Made by a program: the position numbers and the translations under genes. A stretch of DNA of 64,000 nt, from NCBI GenBank assembly GCA_964057225.1, contig OZ059895.1, forward strand, positions 11,346,001 through 11,410,000, read 5' to 3'. This DNA comes from Auanema rhodensis (lineage: Eukaryota > Nematoda > Chromadorea > Rhabditida > Rhabditidae). Position 1 is the first letter of the stretch. The number at the start of each line of letters is the position of its first letter. This document shows, in pieces, positions 13,201-25,657 of the stretch. The notes under the pieces were generated by a model. The model worked only from the letters and a program-made list of their open reading frames with translations, had not been told where the DNA came from and searched no databases.

Positions 13201-16200
13201 TTGTTCAAACACTATACAACTGAGAAGCCTTTTTTAATTTCTTGTATTTGGAGCTCATAAGATTTGATATCATCGAGGGATCCAGATAGAACGTGGAAAA
13301 TTACGTAACTAACATGAAATTGGAAAAAACTATAACGAGGATAAGTATGTCAATCATTGAATATCAGATATTTTCGCTTAGGACCATACCACGTTGAAAG
13401 TACGCCATGCCGCTGATTTTCGATTTTAACTCTTTTGTAACAAATGTTTTCAATTTTCAAGCAGTTTTACTTAGATAGCTCAACCCAAGGCAGCAAATTA
13501 TCTTCAATCTTATTTCTATCTTACAGTTATAAACCAGTAGTGAATGAACCATCATCTTACCTTCACTGTTTCTATCTATTTTCTATCAAAAGAAACATTG
13601 TTTAAACACTATACAACTGTGAAACCTTTTTTAATTTCTTGTATTTGGAGCTCATAAGATTTGATATCATCGAGGGATCCAGATAGAACGTGGAAAATTA
13701 CGTAACTAACATGAAATTGGAAAAAACTATAACGAGGATAAGTATGTGAATCATTGAATATCAGATATTTTCGCTTAGGACCATACCACGTTGAAAGTAC
13801 GCCAAGCCGCTGATTTTCAATTTTAACTCTTTTGTAACAAATGTTTTCAATTTTCAAGCAGTTTTACTCAGATAGCTTAACCCAAGGCAGCAAATTATCT
13901 TCAATCTTATTTCTATCTTACAGATATAAACCAGTAGTTAATGAACCATCATCTTACCTTTACTATTTCTATCTATTTCCTATCGAAACCAACTTTGTTC
14001 AAAAACTATACAACTGTGAAACCTTTTTTGATTTCTTGTATTTGGAGCTCTTAAGATTTGATATCATTTACAACTATACCACGTTGTAAGTACGCCATGC
14101 CGCTGATTTTCAATTTTAACTCTTTTGTAACAAATGTTTTCAATTTTCAAGCAGCTTTACTTAGATAGCTCAACCCAAGGCAGCAATTTATCTTCAATAT
14201 TATTTCTATCTTACAGTTATAAACCAATAGTTAATGAACCATCATCTTACCTTTACTGTTTCTATCTATTTCCTATCGAAAGCAACTTTGTTCAAACATT
14301 ATACAACTGTGAAACCTTTTTTATTTTCTTGTATTTGGAGCTCATAAGTTTTGATATCATCGAGGGATCCAGATAGAACGTGGAAAATTACATAACTAAC
14401 ATGAAATTGGAAAAAACTATAACGAGGATAAGTATGTTAATCATTGAATATCAGATATTTTCGCTTAGGACCATACCACGTTGAAAGTACGCCATGCCGC
14501 TGATTTTCAATTTTAACTCTTCTGTAACAAATGTTTTCAATTTCCAAGCAGTTTTACTTAGATAACTCTACCCAAGGCAGCAAATTATCTTCAATCTTAT
14601 TTCTATCTTACAGTTATAAACCAGTAGTGAATGAACCATCATCTTACCTTCACTGTTTCTATCTATTTTCTATCAAAAGAAACATTGTTTAAACACTATA
14701 CAACTGTGAAACCTTTTTTAATTTCTTGTATTTGGAGCTCTTAAGATTTGATATCATTGAGGAATCCAGATAGAACGTGGAAAATTACGTAACTAACATG
14801 AAATTGGAAAAAACTATAACGAGGATAAGTATGCGAAACATTGAATATCAGATATTTTTGCTTACAACTATACCACGTTGAAAGTACGGCATGCGGCTGA
14901 TTTTCAATTTTAACTCTTCTGTAACAAATGTTTTCAATTTTCAAGCAGTTTTACTCAGATAGCTTAACCCAAGGCAGCAATTTATCTTCAATCTTATTTC
15001 TATCTTACAGTTATAAACCATTAGTTAATGAACCATCATCTTACCTTCACTATTTCTATCTATTTCCTATCAAAACCAACTTTATCCAAAAACTATACAA
15101 CTGAGAAGCCTTTTTTAATTCGTTGTATTTGGAGCTCATAAGATTTGATATCATTGAGGGATCCAGATAGAACGTGGAAAATTACATAACTAACATGAAA
15201 TTGGGAAAAAATTATAACGAGGATAAGTATGTGAAACATTGAATATCAGATATTTTCGCTTAGGACCATACCACGTTGAAAGTACGGCATGCGGTTGATT
15301 TTCAATTTTAACTCTTCTGTAACAAATGTTTTCAATTTTCAAGCAGTTTTACTTAGATAGCTCAACCCAAGGCAGCAAATTATCTTCAATCTTATTTCTA
15401 TCTTACAGTTATAAACCAGTAGTGAATGAACCATCATCTTACCTTCACTGTTTCTATCTATTTTCTATCAAAAGAAACATTGTTTAAACACTATACAACT
15501 GTGAAACCTTTTTTAATTTCTTGTATTTGGAGCTCTTAAGATTTGATATCATTGAGGAATCCAGATAGAACGTGGAAAATTACGTAACTAACATGAAATT
15601 GGAAAAAACTATAACGAGGATAAGTATGCGAAACATTGAATATCAGATATTTTTGCTTACAACTATACCACGTTGAAAGTACGGCATGCGGCTGATTTTC
15701 AATTTTAACTCTTCTGTAACAAATGTTTTCAATTTTCAAGCAGTTTTACTCAGATAGCTTAACCCAAGGCAGCAATTTATCTTCAATCTTATTTCTATCT
15801 TACAGTTATAAACCATTAGTTAATGAACCATCATCTTACCTTCACTATTTCTATCTATTTCCTATCAAAACCAACTTTATTCAAAAACTATACAACTGAG
15901 AAGCCTTTTTTAATTCGTTGTATTTGGAGCTCATAAGATTTGATATCAATGTGGGATCCAGATAGAACGTGGAAAATTACATAACTAACATGAAATTGGG
16001 AAAAAATTATAACCAGGATAAGTATGTGAAACATTGAATATCAGATATTTTCGCTTAGGACCATACCACGTTGAAAGTACGGCATGCGGTTGATTTTCAA
16101 TTTTAACTCTTCTGTAACAAATGTTTTCAATTTTCACAGCAGTTTTACTTAGATAGCTCAACCCAAGGCAGCAAATTATCTTCAATCTTATTTCTATCTT

Positions 16201-18190
16201 ACAGTTATAAACCAGTAGTGAATGAACCATCATCTTACCTTCACTGTTTCTATCTATTTTCTATCAAAAGAAACATTCTTTAAACACTATACAACTGTGA
16301 AACCTTTTTTAATTTCTTGTATTTGGAGCTCAAAAGATTTGATATCATCGAGGGATCCAGATAGAACGTGGAAAATTACGTAACTAACATGAAATTGGAA
16401 AAAACTATAACGAGGATAAGTATGTGAATCATTGAATATCAGATATTTTCGCTTAGGACCAAACCACGTTGAAAGTACGCCATGCCGCTGATTTTCAATT
16501 TTAACTCTTTTGTAACAAATGTTTTCAATTTTCAAGCAGTTTTACTCAGATAGCTTAACCCAAGGCAGCAAATTATCTTCAATATTATTTCTATCTTACA
16601 GTTATAAACCAATGGTTAATGAACCATCATCTTACCTTTACTATTTCTATCTATTTTCTATCAGAACAAATATTGTTCAAACACTATACGACTGTGAAAC
16701 CTTTTTTAATTTCTTGTATTTGGAGCTCATAAGATTTGATATCATTGAGGGATCCAGATAGAACGTGGAAAATTACGTAACTAACATGAAATTGGAAAAA
16801 ACTATAACGAGGATAAGTATGTAAATCATTGCATATCAGATATTTTTGCTTACAACTATACCACGTTGTAAGTACGTCATGCCGCTGATTTTCAATTTTA
16901 ACTCTTTTGTAACAAATGTTTTCAATTTTCAATCAGTTTTACTCAGATAGCTCAACCCAAGGCAGCAAATTATCTTCAATCTTATTTCTATCTTACAGTT
17001 ATAAACCAGTAGTAAATGAACCATCATCTTACCTTCACTGTTTCTATCTATTTTCTATCAAAAGAAACATTGTTTAAACACTATACAACTGTGAAACCTT
17101 TTTTAATTTCTTGTATTTGGAGCTCATAAGATTTGATATCATCGAGGGATCCAGATAGAACGTGGAAAATTACGTAACTAACATGAAATTGGAAAAAACT
17201 ATAACGAGGATAAGTATGTGAATCATTGAATATCAGATATTTTCGCTTAGGACCATACCACGTTGAAAGTACGCCATGCCGCTGATTTTCAATTTTAACT
17301 CTTTTGTAACTAATGTTTTCAATATTCAAGCAGTTTTACTCAGATAGCTTAACCCAAGGCAGCAAATTATCTTCAATATTATTTCTATCTTACAGTTATA
17401 AACCAATGGTTAATGAACCATCATCTTACCTTTACTGTTTCTATCTATTTTCTATCAGAACAAATATTGTTCAAACACTATACAACTGAGAAGCCTTTTT
17501 TAATTTCTTGTATTTGGAGCTCATAAGATTTGATATCATCGAGGGATCCAGATAGAACGTGGAAAATTACGTAACTAACATGAAATTGGAAAAAACTATA
17601 ACGAGGATAAGTATGTCAATCATTGAATATCAGATATTTTCGCTTAGGACCATACCACGTTGAAAGTACGCCATGCCGCTGATTTTCGATTTTAACTCTT
17701 TTGTAACAAATGTTTTCAATTTTCAAGCAGTTTTACTTAGATAGCTCAACCCAAGGCAGCAAATTATCTTCAATCTTATTTCTATCTTACAGTTATAAAC
17801 CAGTAGTGAATGAACCATCATCTTACCTTCACTGTTTCTATCTATTTTCTATCAAAAGAAACATTGTTTAAACACTATACAACTGTGAAACCTTTTTTAA
17901 TTTCTTGTATTTGGAGCTCATAAGATTTGATATCATCGAGGGATCCAGATAGAACGTGGAAAATTACGTAACTAACATGAAATTGGAAAAAACTATAACG
18001 AGGATAAGTATGTGAATCATTGAATATCAGATATTTTCGCTTAGGACCATACCACGTTGAAAGTACGCCAAGCCGCTGATTTTCAATTTTAACTCTTTTG
18101 TAACAAATGTTTTCAATTTTCAAGCAGTTTTACTCAGATAGCTTAACCCAAGGCAGCAAACTATCTTCAATATTATTTCTATCTTACAGT
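10265..18190 (+). repeat. Ten-monomer duplication, 3,869-bp offset, with one inserted monomer
   Basis: Monomers starting at 10265, 10662, 11059, 11457, 11854 and 12252 pair with 14134, 14531, 14928, 15326, 15723 and 16121 at a constant 3,869-bp offset. They share rare variants such as 'ataagttttgat' (10265 and 14134 only) and 'ttttcacagcag'. From about 12,740 to 13,900 the offset becomes 4,266 bp (13047 with 17313, 13444 with 17710), so the second block contains one extra monomer around 16519-16915. Confidence 0.75.
13841..14133 (+). repeat. Deleted 293-bp monomer, subtype b (fourth copy, domain B)
   Basis: The join is at 14067/14068. It is preceded by domain B sequence (ccaagccgctg) and carries 'gagctcttaag' just before the join. 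The following monomer (14134) matches the one after the 9972 copy, so this copy marks the boundary of the 3,869-bp duplication. Confidence 0.95.
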
Positions 18191-21100
18191 TATAAACCAG
18201 TAGTGAATGAACCATCATCTTACCTTCACTGTTTCTATCTATTTTCTATCAAAAGAAACATTGTTTAAACACTATACAACTGTGAAACCTTTTTTAATTT
18301 CTTGTATTTGGAGCTCTTAAGATTTGATATCATTGAGGAATCCAGATAGAACGTGGAAAATTACGTAACTAACATGAAATTGGAAAAAACTATAACGAGG
18401 ATAAGTATGCGAAACATTGAATATCAGATATTTTTGCTTACAACTATACCACGTTGAAAGTACGGCATGCGGCTGATTTTCAATTTTAACTCTTCTGTAA
18501 CAAATGTTTTCAATTTTCAAGCAGTTTTACTCAGATAGCTTAACCCAAGGCAGCAATTTATCTTCAATCTTATTTCTATCTTACAGTTATAAACCATTAG
18601 TTAATGAACCATCATCTTACCTTCACTATTTCTATCTATTTCCTATCAAAACCAACTTTATCCAAAAACTATACAACTGAGAAGCCTTTTTTAATTCGTT
18701 GTATTTGGAGCTCATAAGATTTGATATCATTGAGGGATCCAGATAGAACGTGGAAAATTACATAACTAACATGAAATTGGGAAAAAATTATAACGAGGAT
18801 AAGTATGTGAAACATTGAATATCAGATATTTTCGCTTAGGACCATACCACGTTGAAAGTACGGCATGCGGTTGATTTTCAATTTTAACTCTTCTGTAACA
18901 AATGTTTTCAATTTTCAAGCAGTTTTACTTAGATAGCTCAACCCAAGGCAGCAAATTATCTTCAATCTTATTTCTATCTTACAGTTATAAACCAGTAGTG
19001 AATGAACCATCATCTTACCTTCACTGTTTCTATCTATTTTCTATCAAAAGAAACATTGTTTAAACACTATACAACTGTGAAACCTTTTTTAATTTCTTGT
19101 ATTTGGAGCTCTTAAGATTTGATATCATTGAGGAATCCAGATAGAACGTGGAAAATTACGTAACTAACATGAAATTGGAAAAAAACTATAACGAGGATAA
19201 GTATGTAAATCATTGCATATCAGATATTTTTGCTTACAACTATACCACGTTGTAAGTACGTCATGCCGCTGATTTTCAATTTTAACTCTTTTGTAACAAA
19301 TGTTTTCAATTTTCAATCTTTTTTACTCAGATAGCTCAACCCAAGGCAGCAAATTATCTTCAATCTTATTTCTATCTTACAGTTATAAACCAGTAGTAAA
19401 TGAACCATCATCTTACCTTCACTGTTTCTATCTATTTTCTATCAAAAGAAACATTGTTTAAACACTATACAACTGTGAAACCTTTTTTAATTTCTTGTAT
19501 TTGGAGCTCATAAGATTTGATATCATCGAGGGATCCAGATAGAACGTGGAAAATTACGTAACTAACATGAAATTGGAAAAAACTATAACGAGGATAAGTA
19601 TGTGAATCATTGAATATCAGATATTTTCGCTTAGGACCATACCACGTTGAAAGTACGCCATGCCGCTGATTTTCAATTTTAACTCTTTTGTAACTAATGT
19701 TTTCAATATTCAAGCAGTTTTACTCAGATAGCTTAACCCAAGGCAGCAAATTATCTTCAATATTATTTCTATCTTACAGTTATAAACCAATGGTTAATGA
19801 ACCATCATCTTACCTTTACTGTTTCTATCTATTTTCTATCAGAACAAATATTGTTCAAACACTATACAACTGAGAAGCCTTTTTTAATTTCTTGTATTTG
19901 GAGCTCATAAGATTTGATATCATCGAGGGATCCAGATAGAACGTGGAAAATTACGTAACTAACATGAAATTGGAAAAAACTATAACGAGGATAAGTATGT
20001 CAATCATTGAATATCAGATATTTTCGCTTAGGACCATACCACGTTGAAAGTACGCCATGCCGCTGATTTTCGATTTTAACTCTTTTGTAACAAATGTTTT
20101 CAATTTTCAAGCAGTTTTACTTAGATAGCTCAACCCAAGGCAGCAAATTATCTTCAATCTTATTTCTATCTTACAGTTATAAACCAGTAGTGAATGAACC
20201 ATCATCTTACCTTCACTGTTTCTATCTATTTTCTATCAAAAGAAACATTGTTTAAACACTATACAACTGTGAAACCTTTTTTAATTTCTTGTATTTGGAG
20301 CTCATAAGATTTGATATCATCGAGGGATCCAGATAGAACGTGGAAAATTACGTAACTAACATGAAATTGGAAAAAACTATAACGAGGATAAGTATGTGAA
20401 TCATTGAATATCAGATATTTTCGCTTAGGACCATACCACGTTGAAAGTACGCCAAGCCGCTGATTTTCAATTTTAACTCTTTTGTAACAAATGTTTTCAA
20501 TTTTCAAGCAGTTTTACTCAGATAGCTTAACCCAAGGCAGCAAATTATCTTCAATATTATTTCTATCTTACAGTTATAAACCAGTAGTGAATGAACCATC
20601 ATCTTACCTTCACTGTTTCTATCTATTTTCTATCAAAAGAAACATTGTTTAAACACTATACAACTGTGAAACCTTTTTTAATTTCTTGTATTTGGAGCTC
20701 TTAAGATTTGATATCATTGAGGAATCCAGATAGAACGTGGAAAATTACGTAACTAACATGAAATTGGAAAAAACTATAACGAGGATAAGTATGCGAAACA
20801 TTGAATATCAGATATTTTTGCTTACAACTATACCACGTTGAAAGTACGGCATGCGGCTGATTTTCAATTTTAACTCTTCTGTAACAAATGTTTTCAATTT
20901 TCAAGCAGTTTTACTCAGATAGCTTAACCCAAGGCAGCAATTTATCTTCAATCTTATTTCTATCTTACAGTTATAAACCATTAGTTAATGAACCATCATC
21001 TTACCTTCACTATTTCTATCTATTTCCTATCAAAACCAACTTTATCCAAAAACTATACAACTGAGAAGCCTTTTTTAATTCGTTGTATTTGGAGCTCATA

Positions 21101-21682
21101 AGATTTGATATCATTGAGGGATCCAGATAGAACGTGGAAAATTACATAACTAACATGAAATTGGGAAAAAATTATAACGAGGATAAGTATGTGAAACATT
21201 GAATATCAGATATTTTCGCTTAGGACCATACCACGTTGAAAGTACGGCATGCGGTTGATTTTCAATTTTAACTCTTCTGTAACAAATGTTTTCAATTTTC
21301 AAGCAGTTTTACTTAGATAGCTCAACCCAAGGCAGCAAATTATCTTCAATCTTATTTCTATCTTACAGTTATAAACCAGTAGTGAATGAACCATCATCTT
21401 ACCTTCACTGTTTCTATCTATTTTCTATCAAAAGAAACATTGTTTAAACACTATACAACTGTGAAACCTTTTTTAATTTCTTGTATTTGGAGCTCTTAAG
21501 ATTTGATATCATTGAGGAATCCAGATAGAACGTGGAAAATTACGTAACTAACATGAAATTGGAAAAAACTATAACGAGGATAAGTATGCGAAACATTGAA
21601 TATCAGATATTTTTGCTTACAACTATACCACGTTGAAAGTACGGCATGCGGCTGATTTTCAATTTTAACTCTTCTGTAACAA
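16916..21682 (+). repeat. Higher-order repeat, 2,384-bp period (six monomers, two copies)
   Basis: Monomers at 16916, 17313, 17710, 18107, 18504 and 18902 pair with 19300, 19697, 20094, 20491, 20888 and 21286, all at 2,384 bp. Shared rare variants include 'gtacgtcatgcc' before the first member and 'caatattcaag' in the second. The inner junction is a chimera around 19131-19204, described in the findings. Confidence 0.75.
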
Positions 21683-23672
21683 ATGTTTTCAATTTTCAAG
21701 CAGTTTTACTCAGATAGCTTAACCCAAGGCAGCAATTTATCTTCAATCTTATTTCTATCTTACAGTTATAAACCATTAGTTAATGAACCATCATCTTACC
21801 TTCACTATTTCTATCTATTTCCTATCAAAACCAACTTTATTCAAAAACTATACAACTGAGAAGCCTTTTTTAATTCGTTGTATTTGGAGCTCATAAGATT
21901 TGATATCAATGTGGGATCCAGATAGAACGTGGAAAATTACATAACTAACATGAAATTGGGAAAAAATTATAACGAGGATAAGTATGTGAAACATTGAATA
22001 TCAGATATTTTCGCTTAGGACCATACCACGTTGAAAGTACGGCATGCGGTTGATTTTCAATTTTAACTCTTCTGTAACAAATGTTTTCAATTTTCACAGC
22101 AGTTTTACTTAGATAGCTCAACCCAAGGCAGCAAATTATCTTCAATCTTATTTCTATCTTACAGTTATAAACCAGTAGTGAATGAACCATCATCTTACCT
22201 TCACTGTTTCTATCTATTTTCTATCAAAAGAAACATTCTTTAAACACTATACAACTGAGAAGCCTTTTTTAATTCGTTGTATTTGGAGCTCATAAGATTT
22301 GATATCATTGAGGGATCCAGATAGAACGTGGAAAATTACATAACTAACATGAAATTGGGAAAAAATTATAACGAGGATAAGTATGTGAAACATTGAATAT
22401 CAGATATTTTCGCTTAGGACCATACCACGTTGAAAGTACGGCATGCGGTTGATTTTCAATTTTAACTCTTCTGTAACAAATGTTTTCAATTTTCAAGCAG
22501 TTTTACTTAGATAGCTCAACCCAAGGCAGCAAATTATCTTCAATCTTATTTCTATCTTACAGTTATAAACCAGTAGTGAATGAACCATCATCTTACCTTC
22601 ACTGTTTCTATCTATTTTCTATCAAAAGAAACATTGTTTAAACACTATACAACTGTGAAACCTTTTTTAATTTCTTGTATTTGGAGCTCTTAAGATTTGA
22701 TATCATTGAGGAATCCAGATAGAACGTGGAAAATTACGTAACTAACATGAAATTGGAAAAAACTATAACGAGGATAAGTATGCGAAACATTGAATATCAG
22801 ATATTTTTGCTTACAACTATACCACGTTGAAAGTACGGCATGCGGCTGATTTTCAATTTTAACTCTTCTGTAACGAATGTTTTCAATTTTCAAGCAGTTT
22901 TACTCAGATAGCTTAACCCAAGGCAGCAATTTATCTTCAATCTTATTTCTATCTTACAGTTATAAACCATTAGTTAATGAACCATCATCTTACCTTCACT
23001 ATTTCTATCTATTTCCTATCAAAACCAACTTTATTCAAAAACTATACAACTGAGAAGCCTTTTTTAATTCGTTGTATTTGGAGCTCATAAGATTTGATAT
23101 CAATGTGGGATCCAGATAGAACGTGGAAAATTACATAACTAACATGAAATTGGGAAAAAATTATAACGAGGATAAGTATGTGAAACATTGAATATCAGAT
23201 ATTTTCGCTTAGGACCATACCACGTTGAAAGTACGGCATGCGGTTGATTTTCAATTTTAACTCTTCTGTAACAAATGTTTTCAATTTTCACAGCAGTTTT
23301 ACTTAGATAGCTCAACCCAAGGCAGCAAATTATCTTCAATCTTATTTCTATCTTACAGTTATAAACCAGTAGTGAATGAACCATCATCTTACCTTCACTG
23401 TTTCTATCTATTTTCTATCAAAAGAAACATTGTTTAAACACTATACAACTGTGAAACCTTTTTTAATTTCTTGTATTTGGAGCTCATAAGATTTGATATC
23501 ATCGAGGGATCCAGATAGAACGTGGAAAATTACGTAACTAACATGAAATTGGAAAAAACTATAACGAGGATAAGTATGTGAATCATTGAATATCAGATAT
23601 TTTCGCTTAGGACCAAACCACGTTGAAAGTACGCCATGCCGCTGATTTTCAATTTTAACTCTTTTGTAACAA
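21286..23672 (+). repeat. Higher-order repeat, 1,194-bp period (three monomers, two copies)
   Basis: Monomers 21286, 21683 and 22081 pair with 22480, 22877 and 23275. Both thirds contain the one-base insertion 'ttttcacagcag'. The third monomer of the first copy (22081-22479) is 399 bp and chimeric: its body switches from a 'cattctttaaac' subtype to an 'actgagaagcc' plus 'attcgttg' subtype between about 22243 and 22257. Confidence 0.75.
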
Positions 23673-25340
23673 ATGTTTTCAATTTTCAAGCAGTTTTACT
23701 CAGATAGCTTAACCCAAGGCAGCAAATTATCTTCAATATTATTTCTATCTTACAGTTATAAACCAATGGTTAATGAACCATCATCTTACCTTTACTGTTT
23801 CTATCTATTTTCTATCAGAACAAATATTGTTCAAACACTATACGACTGTGAAACCTTTTTTAATTTCTTGTATTTGGAACTCATAAGATTTGATATCATT
23901 GAGGGATCCAGATAGAACGTGGAAAATTACGTAACTAACATGAAATTGGAAAAAACTATAACGAGGATAAGTATGTAAATCATTGCATATCAGATATTTT
24001 TGCTTACAACTATACCACGTTGTAAGTACGCCATGCCGCTGATTTTCAATTTTAACTCTTTTGTAACAAATGTTTTCAATTTTCAATCAGTTTTACTCAG
24101 ATAGCTCAACCCAAGGCAGCAAATTATCTTCAATCTTATTTCTATCTTACAGTTATAAACCAGTAGTAAATGAACCATCATCTTACCTTCACTGTTTCTA
24201 TCTATTTTCTATCAAAAGAAACATTGTTTAAACACTATACAACTGTGAAACCTTTTTTAATTTCTTGTATTTGGAGCTCATAAGATTTGATATCATCGAG
24301 GGATCCAGATAGAATGTGGAAAATTACGTAACTAACATGAAATTGGAAAAAACTATAACGAGGATAAGTATGTGAATCATTGAATATCAGATATTTTCGC
24401 TTAGGACCATACCACGTTGAAAGTACGCCATGCCGCTGATTTTCAATTTTAACTCTTTTGTAACTAATGTTTTCAATATTCAAGCAGTTTTACTCAGATA
24501 GCTTAACCCAAGGCAGCAAATTATCTTCAATATTATTTCTATCTTACAGTTATAAACCAATGGTTAATGAACCATCATCTTACCTTTACTGTTTCTATCT
24601 ATTTTCTATCAGAACAAATATTGTTCAAACACTATACAACTGAGAAGCCTTTTTTAATTTCTTGTATTTGGAGCTCATAAGATTTGATATCATCGAGGGA
24701 TCCAGATAGAACGTGGAAAATTACGTAACTAACATGAAATTGGAAAAAACTATAACGAGGATAAGTATGTCAATCATTGAATATCAGATATTTTCGCTTA
24801 GGACCATACCACGTTGAAAGTACGCCATGCCGCTGATTTTCGATTTTAACTCTTTTGTAACAAATGTTTTCAATTTTCAAGCAGTTTTACTTAGATAGCT
24901 CAACCCAAGGCAGCAAATTATCTTCAATCTTATTTCTATCTTACAGTTATAAACCAGTAGTGAATGAACCATCATCTTACCTTCACTGTTTCTATCTATT
25001 TTCTATCAAAAGAAACATTGTTTAAACACTATACAACTGTGAAACCTTTTTTAATTTCTTGTATTTGGAGCTCATAAGATTTGATATCATCGAGGGATCC
25101 AGATAGAACGTGGAAAATTACGTAACTAACATGAAATTGGAAAAAACTATAACGAGGATAAGTATGTGAATCATTGAATATCAGATATTTTCGCTTAGGA
25201 CCATACCACGTTGAAAGTACGCCAAGCCGCTGATTTTCAATTTTAACTCTTTTGTAACAAATGTTTTCAATTTTCAAGCAGTTTTACTCAGATAGCTTAA
25301 CCCAAGGCAGCAAATTATCTTCAATATTATTTCTATCTTA
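23275..25340 (+). repeat. Second copy of the 16121-18190 block, 7,154 bp (18 monomers) away
   Basis: Monomers 23275, 23673, 24070, 24467, 24864 and 25261 match 16121, 16519, 16916, 17313, 17710 and 18107 at a constant offset of 7,154 bp, including the unusual 'gtaaatcattgcatatc' tail and the 'caatcagtttt' start. Correspondence ends inside the 25261 copy, which has 'ccaatggttaatg' where 18107 has 'ccagtagtgaatg'. This larger period contains the 2,384-bp and 1,194-bp repeats, so those amplifications are nested within it or occurred later. Confidence 0.7.
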
Positions 25341-25657
25341 CAGTTATAAACCAATGGTTAATGAACCATCATCTTACCTTCACTGTTTCTATCTATTTTC
25401 TATCAGAACAAATATTGTTCAAACACTATACAACTGAGAAGCCTTTTTTAATTTCTTGTATTTGGAGCTCATAAGATTTGATATCATCGAGGGATCCAGA
25501 TAGAACGTGGAAAATTACGTAACTAACATGAAATTGGAAAAAACTATAACGAGGATAAGTATGTCAATCATTGAATATCAGATATTTTCGCTTAGGACCA
25601 TACCACGTTGAAAGTACGCCATGCCGCTGATTTTCGATTTTAACTCTTTTGTAACAA

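Larger units (their letters stand above)
10662..25657 (+). repeat. Array domain B: monomers 29-66
   Basis: Monomer starts: 10662, 11059, 11457, 11854, 12252, 12650, 13047, 13444, 13841, 14134, 14531, 14928, 15326, 15723, 16121, 16519, 16916, 17313, 17710, 18107, 18504, 18902, 19300, 19697, 20094, 20491, 20888, 21286, 21683, 22081, 22480, 22877, 23275, 23673, 24070, 24467, 24864 and 25261. Markers are GGCATGCGG or ccaagccgctg in place of ccatgccgctg, 'aaagaaacattgtttaaac', 'cagaacaaatattg', 'actgagaagcc' and 'attcgttg'. This domain has the most deeply nested duplications in the window, listed separately. It also contains one 293-bp monomer at 13841. Confidence 0.8.
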
